NCBI GenBank assembly: GCA_029232285.1 | Contig: JAOXFI010000041.1 | Location: forward strand, 1-26,976 | Direction of reading: 5' to 3' | DNA: 26,976 bases | Origin: Agmasoma carcini (nom. nud.) | Lineage: Eukaryota; Microsporidia; Thelohaniidae | Part shown: positions 8,961 through 19,383 of the stretch, in pieces | How the letters are laid out: each line of letters begins with the position of its first letter | Numbering within the stretch: position 1 is the first letter of the stretch | Translations under genes and position numbers: made by a program | Notes under the pieces: generated by a model | The model's database searches: none | What the model was told of the DNA's origin: nothing | What the model saw: the letters and a program-made list of their open reading frames with translations, nothing else

Positions 8961-9440
8961 CAATGTTTTTTATATATAAAAAACTTAAATTTACTTTTTT
9001 TTATTTTTAATTTGAAGTCAAATCTATTTTTGCAAATAATTTAAATATATATTATGAAAAAATATAATTTTCTATAGAAGTATATGAGCGGTAAATATCA
9101 AAATTCGAGTAAAGATGTGACAGTAAGGATATTAGGATTACCATTCTTATTGAATATTTAAATAAACAATATTTTTAAAATATATATTAACACTTAAAGA
9201 CATGGTTTTTAGTCCCTTTATTGATATAATGTTTAAAAATCAAGAAGTCTTGGGTTTATTGTTGTTTAGGTGAATGAGAACATATTAAATTTTAGATCAA
9301 AAGTCAAAGGGGTGAATACAAGAGCATTTACTTAAATTATTTCTAACAAAAGGGGATTAAGTTTAATCCCAATAATTATTATTCAGAAGACCAAAATAAA
9401 CATAAAATTTATATCATTTTGTATAAATTAGAGTTTTAAT

Positions 9441-9875
9441 CAGTAACGTTGGAAACGACGGCTAATAGGGCTATAACAGGTCAGGTCGTATTGATACAGA
9501 TAACTTTGCTCACTCTGGAAACTGGTTCGTGGTCGATAGACAAATTTCTTTCCCCATTGGCAGGGAAATACCATTTCTTAAAGATATAAGATAGGATGTA
9601 CGTAATAGTACTAAGCCCAACTATAATATATTATAGTGTCTTTAAAGTCTTATTCCCACCTTCTAAGATACATTGAAAACAATTTTTCTACTTCCTTTTA
9701 CCAAAGCACGAATAGTGTATGGTCTTTAATATCTGCTTTTATATTTTATTGTTGCTGTTTAATTTAGAAGTTTTTACTTGCAGGTTCGGTTTTTATCCTC
9801 TAGTAAGTTTATTGATAATTAAAATTCTTTGTAAAATACGTGAATACTAGCGTTTGAAATCGATACTACTTTGAG
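9441..9875 (+). repeat. Structured repeat family, copy 1
   Basis: This copy aligns by eye with the copies at 20046-20340 (inverted), 20440-20965 and 21061-21176 (inverted). Shared blocks in order are: CAGTAACGTTGGAAACGACGG; CACTCTGGAAAC then GTCGATAGACA; AAAGATATAAGAT; GTACGTAATAGTACTAAGCCC (4-bp stem, 9598-9611); a perfect 18-base palindrome at 9620-9637; GTGTCTTTAAAGTC; the ACCA...TGGT hairpin at 9700-9723; TTAGAAGTTTTTACTTGC; and an end block GTAAGTTTATTGATAATTAA...TCGATACTA. There is no open frame. Several short helices are kept with changed base pairs between copies, which suggests descent from a folded RNA. Confidence 0.75.
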
Positions 9876-9919
9876 TCTTATTTAATACTTTAATTATTAT
9901 AAATAATAATTTATTCATA

Positions 9920-9970
9920 TTATATAGTCTCTATCTAATTACAAACATTTCACATCAAACGTAAACAATC
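9920..9970 (+). repeat. Fragment of dispersed AT-rich CACATCTA repeat
   Basis: TATCTAATTACAAACATTTCACATCAAACGTAAAC matches the units at 52-105 and 12860-12900 (CTTTCACATCAAGCTACAAAC). The rest of the spacer up to 10440 is featureless A/T-rich sequence. Confidence 0.5.
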
Positions 9971-10440
9971 TAACAATATAATAATATATATTAATTTAAA
10001 ATTTACAACTAGGTATGAATTATTTACAATTAGATGGAGAAACGCTATATAATATCTACATTCATTTTTTTTAAAAAAACTTATTTGATAAAAACAAATA
10101 AATCATGTAAAGCTACGTAAGTCACCAACTTATCCATTATTATCATTAATATATTTTCCTAATGATTTGATTTGTCAATTCAATTTAACTATAAATAATA
10201 TAGTTACATCATTAATTTATTTATAATCATATTTTTCAATTGATAATGACACAACAATTCAATATTTAAATACAACAAAACATGAAAAATCAATACTTTA
10301 AAAAGCTTGAGATTGATAATTTCAATGTATAAAACTAAAAACATGTTTAAATATAAATTTATTTTGATTAACTAACTAATCTTAATATTTTACATTTTTC
10401 ATAATATTTTATTCATAATTGAAAATTTTTATTTTTTTAC

Positions 10441-11088
10441 ATGGAAGGAGGTTTCACATCTAGTCAGAATAATCAAGTGACAACAGCTAAAACTATACGC
10501 AACTTAACATCTAAACAAGTAAGCAATTGTATAGTTGACAATAATAACTTTATACTCAACAATATTGAATTATCTACCGTCGTAATGACTGGCCTTGTAA
10601 AAACTAAAACAGTCACAAGCAATGGTGCAATATTTGAAATTGATGACACCACAGGCAATACAAATTGCACAATGTGGACAAATTCTGTATACGATGAGAT
10701 GTCCTTGTCTAGATTGGATGGGTTGGTCAAGCTGGTTGGAACATTGAGGGTTTATAATGAAAAAAAAATATTATCGGTAAGCGGTGTGAAGCGTGTTGAA
10801 CCAAATTATTTGATTTATCATTTAACTAAGTGTATTTATGAATATTTAGGTGTTACTAATAGTCTTTTTAAGGAACAAAAGAAGTTTTCTAAGTTTAGTA
10901 AAGTGCAAGATGATATATTGAAGGTATTTAGAAATAATCAAGATGATAATGGATTGGATGTTGATACTGTAATATCAATGCTATCTTCTAAGTATCGTAA
11001 AGATGACATCTCATCGAACATTGAAATGCTTGCACGTGATTGTCATTTATATCCTGTTGCTGAAGGTATTTATAAGACAATTAATTAA
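10441..11088 (+). CDS. RFA2: Replication protein A 32-kDa subunit (RPA2)
   Basis: This 215-residue protein is the middle subunit of the RPA single-strand DNA-binding complex, acting in replication, repair and recombination in the nucleus. The Gly/Phe/Ser start (MEGGFTSSQ) corresponds to the N-terminal region phosphorylated in other eukaryotes. The OB fold spans about residues 36-125, with VVMTGLVKTKTVTSNGAIFEIDD, TGNTNCTMW and VKLVGTLRVYNEKKILSV in the expected order. A C-terminal winged-helix region (about 150-215) contains VQDDILKVFRNNQDDNGLDV and ends with the DCHLYPVAEGIYKTIN pattern. Length is slightly below the usual 250-270. The start follows AAAATTTTTATTTTTTTAC. It stands alone between transposon-rich spacers. 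Confidence 0.93.
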   Translation: MEGGFTSSQNNQVTTAKTIRNLTSKQVSNCIVDNNNFILNNIELSTVVMTGLVKTKTVTSNGAIFEIDDTTGNTNCTMWTNSVYDEMSLSRLDGLVKLVGTLRVYNEKKILSVSGVKRVEPNYLIYHLTKCIYEYLGVTNSLFKEQKKFSKFSKVQDDILKVFRNNQDDNGLDVDTVISMLSSKYRKDDISSNIEMLARDCHLYPVAEGIYKTIN

Positions 11089-11139
11089 ATTAATTTTGTT
11101 TATAAAATTTTGATACAAAATATTTGGTGTTTGATTGAA

Positions 11140-11440
11140 TTATGACAGGGGGTGGAACCCACTAAAATTTTAAAATAATTGTTTGATGTTATATACTGTA
11201 ATTTACCTTTATAAGCTTTACGAAGAATCAGAAGTACAATTATAAATGATGATAAGGGGTTACGTATAAGCTTTAAACTTTAGCTAACGACATTTTCAGC
11301 GAAGATTAATCAATTCTTGAAGATATAAGTAACTAAAATGTAAAGCTTTAAATTTAACTGTAAATGTATTATATGGTAATGTCTATGTTTTTGAAATCAC
11401 CATCCAGGGTGGTATGAAGGCCAGTTTTTGCTGCTATTTT
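11140..11440 (+). repeat. Structured repeat family, divergent candidate copy
   Basis: Weak resemblance to the family: GATAAGGGGTTACG then TTTAGCTAACGACATTTTCAGCGAAG; ATTCTTGAAGATATAAG; and ATCACCATCCAGGGTGG, in the same order and spacing as in the copies at 17791 and 22437. The conserved 5' and 3' ends are not recognisable. Treat as tentative. No gene seen. Confidence 0.35.
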
Positions 11441-11689
11441 ATAAAATATGATTACTATTAATGTTATCCATTACTTCTTTACTGATATGTTCCCATTGTT
11501 AGGATTTTTACCACAAGTAATTTTATTTTGTGCTTTTATATATGAACTTTAATAATAAAATTTTTAAATATTATTTAACTGATGTTGAATTTGTTTTATA
11601 TTTTAATATTATACCACTGTTAAAAAAATTGTAGTGATTTATAAATGAGAGCAGTAAATATTATATTCAAATCGTTTATATAAAGAATG

Positions 11690-12490
11690 ACCAATTATAT
11701 CTACATTTAAATATATCTGAATTTGATAATTCCTTATTTCACATTGACTTAACAAGGGTATGAGTTGTAATAGAATTGCTAAAAATATAAATTTTGGGTG
11801 ATATGCAATAAGACAAAAGCAACAGTCATATGGCAATAAAACATTGTTCAAAAGGGTGAAGAAGTATATAACTAGTTTAAATAAGAATGTCAAAGTGTCG
11901 TACTTGTTATTTTCTAAGGTATGGTTTAATAACCAGTTTACCCGTCAAAAACAGTATAATTCTTTTTTTTTATTTAACTAAGTATTTAAAATGAACCCCA
12001 AAACATAATTTTCACTGAAAAAGTAAAATTCAATGTATTTAATACTGATGGTTGTTGTTATATAAGACATTTCAAAGGAGAAAAGTATGAAACAAAACAT
12101 TATTGGATCTGTTAAGCACGGTGGAGGTAATATTTCGGTATAAAAACATATGAAGGGACCGAAGAATAGTTGTTTATCAAAGATACAATAACTGTTGCAG
12201 CATATAGACAAACAATATCAAAAATCTAAGGAAAATATTATCTGAAATGGGGCTTGTAAATTCTATTTTTGAACATGATATTGACCCAAAACATACATCA
12301 AGTATTGTAAGTACATTGATGTGTTATAATGGCTTCCTAAAGACCAGATTTGAATACAATAGAACATGGTTCGACTTATATTAATACTTATTTAAGTAAA
12401 AAGGAAGATCTAAACAATAAATCATCATTATTTGAAATTCTATTACTCTGTAAATGATCAAACCATACATTTAAGTTTCTCAAGCAGAAT
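11690..12490 (+). mobile_element. Dead Tc1/mariner-like transposase
   Basis: Plus-strand translation with frame changes gives a Tc1-type DDE transposase. IFTEKVKFNVFNTDGCCY (about 12008-12062) aligns with the first-Asp block, but the catalytic Asp is replaced. FKGEKYETKHY follows, then SVKHGGGNISV (about 12110-12142), the TVKHGGGSVMVWG hallmark. SEMGLVNSIFEHDIDPKHTSS (12240-12303) carries the second Asp block normally written QQDNDPKH. A garbled SPDLNPIEH block with the third acid follows at about 12340-12370. Several in-frame stops are present. No terminal repeats were identified, unlike the related element at 18267-19398. Confidence 0.8.
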
Positions 12491-12739
12491 TTGGTTATTT
12501 ATAACACAAAAAAAAAGCATACAAATTATTAAAATATAACACAATGGTACATGATTCTTATTTATTCTTGTATATATATTGTTTGTAAAATATATATATA
12601 TCTTTTAAAGTATTTAAATATATTTGTTTACGTCTTACAGTATAATAAATTTTAATAATTATTGTAAATACTAATAATATTGAATTTTTTTTATTAAGAT
12701 TAATATTTATTATTAAATTCAAAAATTAACGAAAAAATT

Positions 12740-12920
12740 GCAAATACTACACATCTATTTATATTTCAATAAAAAATCAAATCTTTCACATGTATATTTA
12801 AATTTTTCTTTTTAACGCGTAAAATTGGTTAAATTTTCGTTATATTTCACATATATTTTAAATCTTTCACATCAAGCTACAAACATTACATACCTAATTA
12901 TAAAATTTTATATTATAAAA
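12740..12920 (+). repeat. AT-rich CACATCTA repeat, left inverted copy
   Basis: CACATCTATTTATATTTCAA, CTTTCACATGTATATTTAAA, TTTTTAACGCGTAAAATTGG then TTAAATTT, and CTTTCACATCAAGCTACAAAC then CATACCTAATTATAAAA. In the same order but on the opposite strand these blocks recur at 15940-16100, including the rare ACGCGT and TTTTGGTTAAATTT. The two copies bracket about 3 kb that holds a LINE relic and an IS630-like relic. Confidence 0.7.
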
Positions 12921-13079
12921 ATAATATATTGTTTCTGGTATATATCACATTAAATATGAACAAATCATACCAGAATATATTGATTGGCTGATTATCCATA
13001 ATATGGTTAAAATAACATCTATTCTAAAACCCAACATTATATCAAGGCGATTTTATTACATAAACTTGAATTTACATAT

Positions 13080-13570
13080 ATATACAATATTTTCATCCGG
13101 TTGTCTACCACCGCAAAGTTTTCATTCTAAAGAATAAAGGTATTTGTATCATTTACAAGAAATAGACCTCTCCATCGCTTATATGGTTTATATAACCGAA
13201 TACAAAAACAAGTTTATTGATTGGGATGTCCTATAGGCAAAAAACATAACACCTATCTATCCTAAGGGTTATCAGGGTCTGTAAACTCAGATTGACTACC
13301 ATATACTCATGGCACTTTAGTTTAAGAGAAGATGTAAAAATATGCAGGCATCATTATTACAACATATATAGTCGTTCGGAGTTAGGGTTGCGATAACAAG
13401 TGCAACGGCAAAGCCTCTCAGTCCAGAGGTAGGCAATTTTTCTTTGAAAGCTAGTTGCTAGTCACCATTTGTTAGATCTTTATTGTATCAATGCAGCGTG
13501 ATTGACTTCATCGTATGGTTATGAGTGACCACCTTTTAACATTTAGAGTGTATTACTTTATACGTCTTAA
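13080..13570. other. Unassigned island of more mixed base composition
   Basis: Noticeably richer in G and C than its surroundings. It contains small potential hairpins, CCTCT-CAGTCC-AGAGG (about 13411-13427) and TTGC...GCAA (about 13388-13406). No frame stays open and I recognise no protein, tRNA or rRNA. It could be the 3' end of the adjacent LINE relic or a decayed member of another repeat family. Confidence 0.3.
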
Positions 13571-13999
13571 ATTATTTGTATAGCGAAATTAGTTTTTTAT
13601 AAAATTGTTCTAATAATTTTTTTGGGTTTATTTTTAAACATTATATCACATTATAATACTTTCCTCATTAGCTCGTATTTACTCCATTTATATTTTTCAA
13701 AAATATTTCTCTTTTGTCATTCACAAGTTCATGGTCTTTTAATATATGCATAGTATTGTCTATACCTTTTCTACTATATCCAATACATTTTAAGAATGGT
13801 TGTATAAAGCTTAAAACTATTACTAAATCTTTGGTATTAAAGTAAACATCTTAGGATCCAGTTGTATAGATGGTAGTTGTCATAGTCTTATACTGATTGA
13901 TGAATATATATTTATATTTGGTAGAGATTATTGCTTTTTGACTAATTTTGCAAAAATCAATTTTTATTTCCTTTGACTTTCTTGGTATATTCTTTTTTT

Positions 14000-14900
14000 G
14001 TGTTTTTTAATTTGCTCAAAATATTGTTTTAAATATATCTTACAATATAACTTTTGTGATTATCATCTACGTTCTTCTTTTCATTTTGGGAAGAGGTAAA
14101 AATATATATAATTATTGTGTTTGAAATTCTTTATTTGATATACTATAATCTTGTTTATATCAGTTCTAGTAGTTGGATGAGATAAAACAAACTCATCACA
14201 AGCTTTTTTTCTGTTGAACATGCTTCTTCTTAGCACTACAGTCATTATTTCATCAATTTTTTATTGTTATTATAAAGAGTTCAGAGCAATATAATAGAGT
14301 CGATATTCCTATGTTTCAAATTTTAAATTTTAAAATGTATTGGAAATATTTTCCGGAATAGTAACTGTTTGAAGGTTTTAATTTTGCTACATTTCCTCCT
14401 TATGTTAAACTTTACAATATCATCGATACTAAAATTTTCGGTTATTTCTAGTCCTAGGTATGTATATGATTTTACAAATTCTATCTTTATATTTCAATCA
14501 GTACCGGAAGAGGTAGATAATCATTAAACCACTCTTTTTATAGTTAATTGCTATTTTATTAACTATCTCTCTAGCTTTTCTCATGGTTTTAAAGCTGTTG
14601 TCAGCGAACTGCAATTTTTTTATTTTCTCATTTAATTGCTACGAATATTCTTTCTAAATTATCTAACATATTATTTCATATATGTTAAGGAGCATCGGGG
14701 TCGATGAGCAGCCTTGACATACACCTTTTCCCATAGAAAAGATTCAGTATATGTAATATGATTGAATATATTTATTTAAAAATGTTTCTCGTGCAATTGA
14801 TTTATCTAAATAACAGAGAATATTTATAAAATAACCATTATAATTATCAGAAATATATTATTAAACCCGTTTTTAGTCAATCCCCTAAGCTCAATCTTAT
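14000..14900 (-). mobile_element. LINE (non-LTR retrotransposon) reverse transcriptase relic
   Basis: Minus-strand translation from about 14870 downward gives a decayed non-LTR reverse transcriptase. MGKGVCQGCSSTPMLLNIYE (about 14675-14734) is the GVrQGcpLSPtLFNiY motif. SLQFADNSFKTMRKAREIVN (about 14560-14620) matches the region following the catalytic FADD box, though the second Asp is Asn. VKSYTYLGLEITENF (14431-14475) is the K..YLG block characteristic of LINE C-termini, and TEKKLVMSLF lies further on. Frames change repeatedly. The N-terminal part is missing, probably lost or displaced where the IS630-like relic begins. The clade cannot be set by eye. Confidence 0.72.
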
Positions 14901-14929
14901 TTAAACCCTCGCCTCACATAAAATAAATT

Positions 14930-15770
14930 CTTTCACTTACTGAAGCATATTTCAATATAATTAAGAAAAAGTGAATAAGAGCAGATATAGTAGCTCTAAT
15001 TCTTTGGTGCATTGACATTTTTAAGCCGCTTTATTGATTATCCCTGCATTATCTAGAATGATAATTAGAGTTAAAACACTATAAACAAAATTATCTCTAA
15101 CTATAATAGTGATTCCTTAATTATTATTCATTGCGCAAACACCGAATATTCTTAGACATAGCCTCAGAGACGTCTACATAGGCTGATTTTCTAACCGAGG
15201 AACTTTAACGCTCAGGTCTAGTGACAACATAAAAACCTATTTTATCAATGAAAGCTAAGTTTTTGTGATTAGAAGTCAGTATTGCTCTTTAAAACTTGTA
15301 TCACATTCTAATCGTAGTCTTTATGACTCTCACAATTCCTCTTTTCGGGAATTAAGGTTACTTGTTTAAAGCTATAGTGAAATCTTTTAATATACTTGCC
15401 TAATATTGTAATTCCTATTGATATACCTAATAAATCATTAAGAAGGTTTCTTAATTCATTTTAATACAACAGTTGATTAGCTTTAATCCAAGATGAAACC
15501 ATATACACTTGATCAGATGTCAATCTTGCCCATTTATCACCACTTCTGCGCTTTAAATTAATTTTTCATGTGTGAAAATAGATAAACGCAATACTTCTTA
15601 TGGTATGATAAAAAGGATTATCCTTTAGTGATCTACCCATGGGTTTTGCCCTAAACCAACTTCTCGGCTATTCTCCTTCTGTCAGTTAGGCTAATTGTAT
15701 CATTGTGTCTTCGCACACCATTGTTAAAAGAAGAGTCAATGTTTCCACAGTCGTCATCTTTAAGTGAATT
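14930..15770 (-). mobile_element. Dead IS630/Tc1-superfamily transposase
   Basis: Read on the minus strand from about 15740. ISLTDRRRIAEKLV and a following GKTHG...ITKG form the helix-turn-helix. AQKWW-like and MVSSWIKANQLLY lie in the region before LNDLLGISIGITILGKYIKRF, the second DNA-binding helix set. QVTLIPEKRNCESHKDYD leads into the catalytic core: LAFIDKIGFYVVTRPER (IDEtGF block, Glu changed to Lys), VRKSAYVDVSEAMSKNI, and LTLIIILDNAGIINKAA (about 15025-15075), the block with the second Asp. The final PyspfLNPIE block is scrambled. Multiple frameshifts. It lies against the LINE relic on the same strand. Confidence 0.75.
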
Positions 15771-15939
15771 ATAAATTGAACCTTCATTTTTATTTTGTCA
15801 AATGCGCTATTTATTTTTCACAAACACACTTACTCTATGTAATATTTATCTATTGTTTTTGATGGATTTATGTGTATTTCTACACATAATACTTAAATTT
15901 TTTCATGATTATCTAAAAAATAAAATTTCCAAATTTTGA

Positions 15940-16240
15940 TTATATTGCAATTAAGTATGTAATATTTATCTATCGATTTAGAAGTAAGTAGGAAACATTA
16001 TAGAAATTTAACCAAAATTTTTAAGTTAACGCGTTGATAGGAAAGGTTTAAAAATAGGTATGAAGGATTTGAAAATAAATAGATGTGCAATTTTTCATTA
16101 AATTTAATAGTAGATATGCATAGTTTAAAATAGATAGAAAAGAATAGATAATTTTATTTATTTAAATTTTATTTGTGTCTTGATGTGAAGATTTTAGACG
16201 TAGGTATGCAATCTTTGAAAATAGATGGACAAACCCTATG
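15940..16240 (-). repeat. AT-rich CACATCTA repeat, right inverted copy
   Basis: On the minus strand: CATCTATTTTCAAAGATTG, CATACCTACGTCTAAAATCTT, CACATCAAGACACAAA, then CACATCTATTTATTTTCAAA, CATACCTATTTTTAAACC, ATCAACGCGTTAACTT and TTTTGGTTAAATTT. These match the opposite-strand copy at 12740-12920. The first three blocks lie inside the 3' end of the 408-residue gene and encode its last residues. Confidence 0.65.
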
Positions 16241-17388
16241 AAAATCAATAAACCACCTGCAACAAAAAAACCTATAGTTGATAAGTTTTGATTAGAATCC
16301 TCATCAAGATCACCATTTATTATCTTTTCCGAATCTTCTTGACTTTCAGTATTTGATTCGGTTGAATCTAAATTTTTATCATTTGATTCATCTGAATCAA
16401 GTTCAATTTCAAAATAATTGGATTTTTCAGATTGTTTAGGCTTTTCAGATTGATCAGTTTGTAAGTTAGAAACTTCTTGATTTTCATCTCCAAGTGGTTT
16501 TGGTTCAACAGGTAGAGATTCGGTATTTTTATTCTCCTCCATGGATTCATTTTCAGAATCTAAAGTTAAATTTTCATATACCACATTATCTGATGGGTTG
16601 CTATCCTTTTCTTCCCGATAACAAACTGTATTATTTAAACAAAAATTGTCATCAAGTATTGCTAACACATAAGAATAATCAGCTTCAAATTCAATATAAC
16701 GTGGTAGATTGAATTCATTTGTATATTTCTTAAAATAATCTTTTCCCTTTGAATACCTCGAAATATAAAAAAGTTCCCAATCTTCCTTTGAATAATCCTC
16801 ACCATTATCTCTCTTTCTAAAATAAATAAAATTTTTAAAATTTTTAGAATAAAATTGGAAAAAATTTTGATGTAAACAGATATTTAAAGCTTCTCCCTTA
16901 AAGCCTTTTTCATTAATATTTTTTGGAAATACTCGAAAATTCTGACTATTAACAAAAATTATTTCTTTTATAAAATTCCCCTTGATAAAAATATTTTGAT
17001 CTTTTGAATCATGCTCTTCAAAAAATTTTTTAAATAAAGCACATCTTAATATTTTACTAGCTTTTGCAAGATCTTTTGGTGTATTCAATTTACATAAGCT
17101 TTCATATTCTTTATTTTCTTCTTTTGTACATTTAGATAATAATTTTTTAATGAGAATTTTGGTATTTTGTTTGTAAATTTGCTTTATAACATCTTTTTTG
17201 TCTTCTGATTTATTCTTTAATGTTTTGCACGTGTTTTTTATGATTTTTTTGCTAATATTTGATTTTTGAATCATATAGTTAGTAGTTCTTTGATATATAG
17301 ATTCAGCTTCGGGTGTTTTATCTTGTGAATCATCTTTATTTTTATCACAAGTAGCTTTTATAATAAAAATAAAATTAAATATTTGCAT
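16162..17388 (-). CDS. Unknown protein: candidate signal peptide, acidic stalk, C-terminal membrane segment
   Basis: I do not recognise this 408-residue protein. It starts with a hydrophobic stretch (MQIFNFIFIIKATC) that could be a short signal peptide. A Lys-rich helical region (about 20-110) follows with several Cys. Residues about 130-255 look folded and aromatic-rich (FRVFPKNINEKGFKGEAL, FYSKNFKNFIYFRKRD). Residues about 262-365 are a low-complexity Glu/Ser/Asp/Asn stalk. One strong membrane segment, IGFFVAGGLLIFIGFVHLF (about 372-390), is followed by a short basic tail. This suggests a type I surface or secretory-pathway membrane protein (inference). The start follows AAAAAAAATTTAATATACCC. 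The membrane-proximal tail and stop lie within a dispersed repeat. The long intact frame in AT-rich DNA makes it a convincing gene. Confidence 0.8.
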   Translation of the reverse strand: MQIFNFIFIIKATCDKNKDDSQDKTPEAESIYQRTTNYMIQKSNISKKIIKNTCKTLKNKSEDKKDVIKQIYKQNTKILIKKLLSKCTKEENKEYESLCKLNTPKDLAKASKILRCALFKKFFEEHDSKDQNIFIKGNFIKEIIFVNSQNFRVFPKNINEKGFKGEALNICLHQNFFQFYSKNFKNFIYFRKRDNGEDYSKEDWELFYISRYSKGKDYFKKYTNEFNLPRYIEFEADYSYVLAILDDNFCLNNTVCYREEKDSNPSDNVVYENLTLDSENESMEENKNTESLPVEPKPLGDENQEVSNLQTDQSEKPKQSEKSNYFEIELDSDESNDKNLDSTESNTESQEDSEKIINGDLDEDSNQNLSTIGFFVAGGLLIFIGFVHLFSKIAYLRLKSSHQDTNKI

Positions 17389-17399
17389 GGGTATATTAA

Positions 17400-17790
17400 A
17401 TTTTTTTTAATAAAAATTTTATTAAAAAAATATATTAATTTAATTATTTAAAAACAATTAAATGAAATGATTTAGCTGATTTTTATTTTATATTTGTAAG
17501 AATTATAAAAATTAATAAAGATATATAGATAAGTTGTTAATATTATAAATATTTTTAATTGTAAGTGAATGCCCCCTTATCTATTTTAATATATCAAAAT
17601 TATCAGATTTAATTTAACATTAAATGAGCTGATGTTGAATAATATTGTAATCGCTGTCTTATATACTTTGAAAATATATTTATTTTGCTATTAAGTAAAA
17701 ATTTAAATAGTAACCTAAACAGTAATACCGAAATTCTTATATCAGGTATCAAATACACTTTATAATTATTTATTCTATGAAAAGTCTATA
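17400..17790. other. Gene-free spacer
   Basis: The first 60 bases carry the A/T start signal of the 408-residue gene. The remainder is A/T-rich with no supported gene, RNA or element. Confidence 0.5.
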
Positions 17791-18105
17791 CCTCTACATG
17801 GTTCAGAGTGGAACATCAGTTAATTGGGATAAGACAAAGGGAGGGGTGAGAAAAAGGGACAATCTTGATCACTATAAATGACAATAAAACATATACACCT
17901 CTTAGAAGATAAAAAAATCTAATTCTTGAAGACATAGCTGGTTGCTGTGCCTAATATCACTCAAAGTAACCACAATATAGCATGATTGTATTTAAAGTCT
18001 TACAGTCACCATATATGAAGACAAGACAAACAAGTTTTCTTCTCTATTACCTAAGTGTATGATTACTATCTCTAGTCATTCCGTTTTATCTCACTGTTGA
18101 TGTGT
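17791..18105 (+). repeat. Structured repeat family, copy 3
   Basis: It begins CCTCTACATGGTTCAGAGTGG, cognate to the CCTCCACGTGATGCAGAGT start of the copy at 20440. It continues with GGGATAAGACAAAGGGAGGGG (like the 79-base units at 22463-22780), GATCACTATAA, ATTCTTGAAGACATAG, TTTAAAGTCTTACAGTCACCAT, and TTCTCTATTACCTAAGTGTATG. The order of blocks is conserved but internal helices have decayed more than in copy 1. No open frame. Confidence 0.6.
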
Positions 18106-18266
18106 TACAATATTTAAGTTTTATCACTATTATATACATTTTTTAATTTTTTTCTTTTATCAGACAATTTTCCTGGTTGGCCCAATAAATTCACATTTAT
18201 TAAAATATCTAAAGTTTTATTTCATTTTTATCAATATAAGTGATGCTTATTTATATTTTAAACTTA

Positions 18267-18281
18267 CAGTGTTGGGAAACC
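18267..18281 (+). repeat. Left terminal inverted repeat of Tc1-like element
   Basis: CAGTGTTGGGAAACC directly follows a TA dinucleotide (18265-18266). It pairs with the reverse complement of 19384-19398. Confidence 0.75.
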
Positions 18282-19383
18282 CCAGAAATAACAAAAAAGG
18301 CATATAAATACATTAAAAAACATTTTTGTATATTTGAACAATGTGTGTATATATTGCCTTAGCGGTATGGCGTACCAAGTCTCAGCAAATATCTTATATA
18401 AATAGATTTGATTTCATTAGTTTTATTTAATCTTGTTTAGTGTCTCTAATAGCTCTGCTTGTTCTGCGGAAAAAAAAATTTTTTTATAGTCTCCACTTGG
18501 TTACTACAATATATATTTACGAAATAAAATTTAATATTTAGTATGCCAATATATTGTCCTGATACAATCAATATACTTTGATTTTATACTACTTGCTAGT
18601 TTTTGATATTAACTTTAAGGTATTTCACTCCAAATTCTTTAAATGAATTACCAACATTTTTACATATGAAATTTTATTGTTTTTATCAGACAAGTTTAAT
18701 GGCTGTTAAAGATTCTCAATTTTTTTTTGAATAATACTGTGTATATTGGAAAATCGTTGTATTATTAAAAACTAAATCATATATTTTTAATCGACCCAAT
18801 ACTAGAATTGACTATTCAACACAATTCGAGTTGAAATGACCACAAATCATAACTTTATCATCACCGTGCTTAACTGTCGACACAAGATGGTTGTGATTAA
18901 GCGATGTAGACTCCTTTTCTCAGAATTGTCAATTGTTCTTTACAAATAATATAAATGTTGATCCATCTGAACATAATATTTTACACAAATATTATTCTAA
19001 TATATCCACTTCTTTGTAAAACTTAATCTTTAAATATTTTCCTGTTCACTAGGGGTTTCGAACATCAACACGTCCTTTAAACCCTTCCAGGTTAAAATAA
19101 TTATAAATTATACAGGCAGTTATATTTTTGAAATTTTTGCTATCTAAAAACGACCCAAACTGTTTTCTTTGTTTTTATAGCTATATCTTAATACTTTATG
19201 TATATATCTAATATTATACTGATAAGTAAATCTACCTTATCAGTTATACCCTTAAGCTTTAAACTTTGGTTCCTAAAAGCAATTATTCGACCTTTAACAA
19301 GGCTTGATACATGTTTACCCATTAACAGATTTTTTTGTAAATATAAATAATTTTTATTTTATTTTATATGTATTTATATGCAC

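Noticed and set aside
9441..9875. Ribosomal RNA fragment or RNase P RNA
   Set aside because: No universal rRNA words and no RNase P/MRP conserved regions could be found; several diverged copies occur nearby.
10473..10730. 85-codon minus-strand frame
   Set aside because: Antisense shadow of the RPA32 OB-fold region.
11639..12211. Two minus-strand frames of 84 and 77 codons
   Set aside because: Antisense to the Tc1-like relic, whose conserved blocks read on the plus strand; hydrophobic composition typical of chance frames in A/T-rich DNA.
16368..16712. Short frames on both strands
   Set aside because: Shadows within the 408-residue gene's acidic stalk region.
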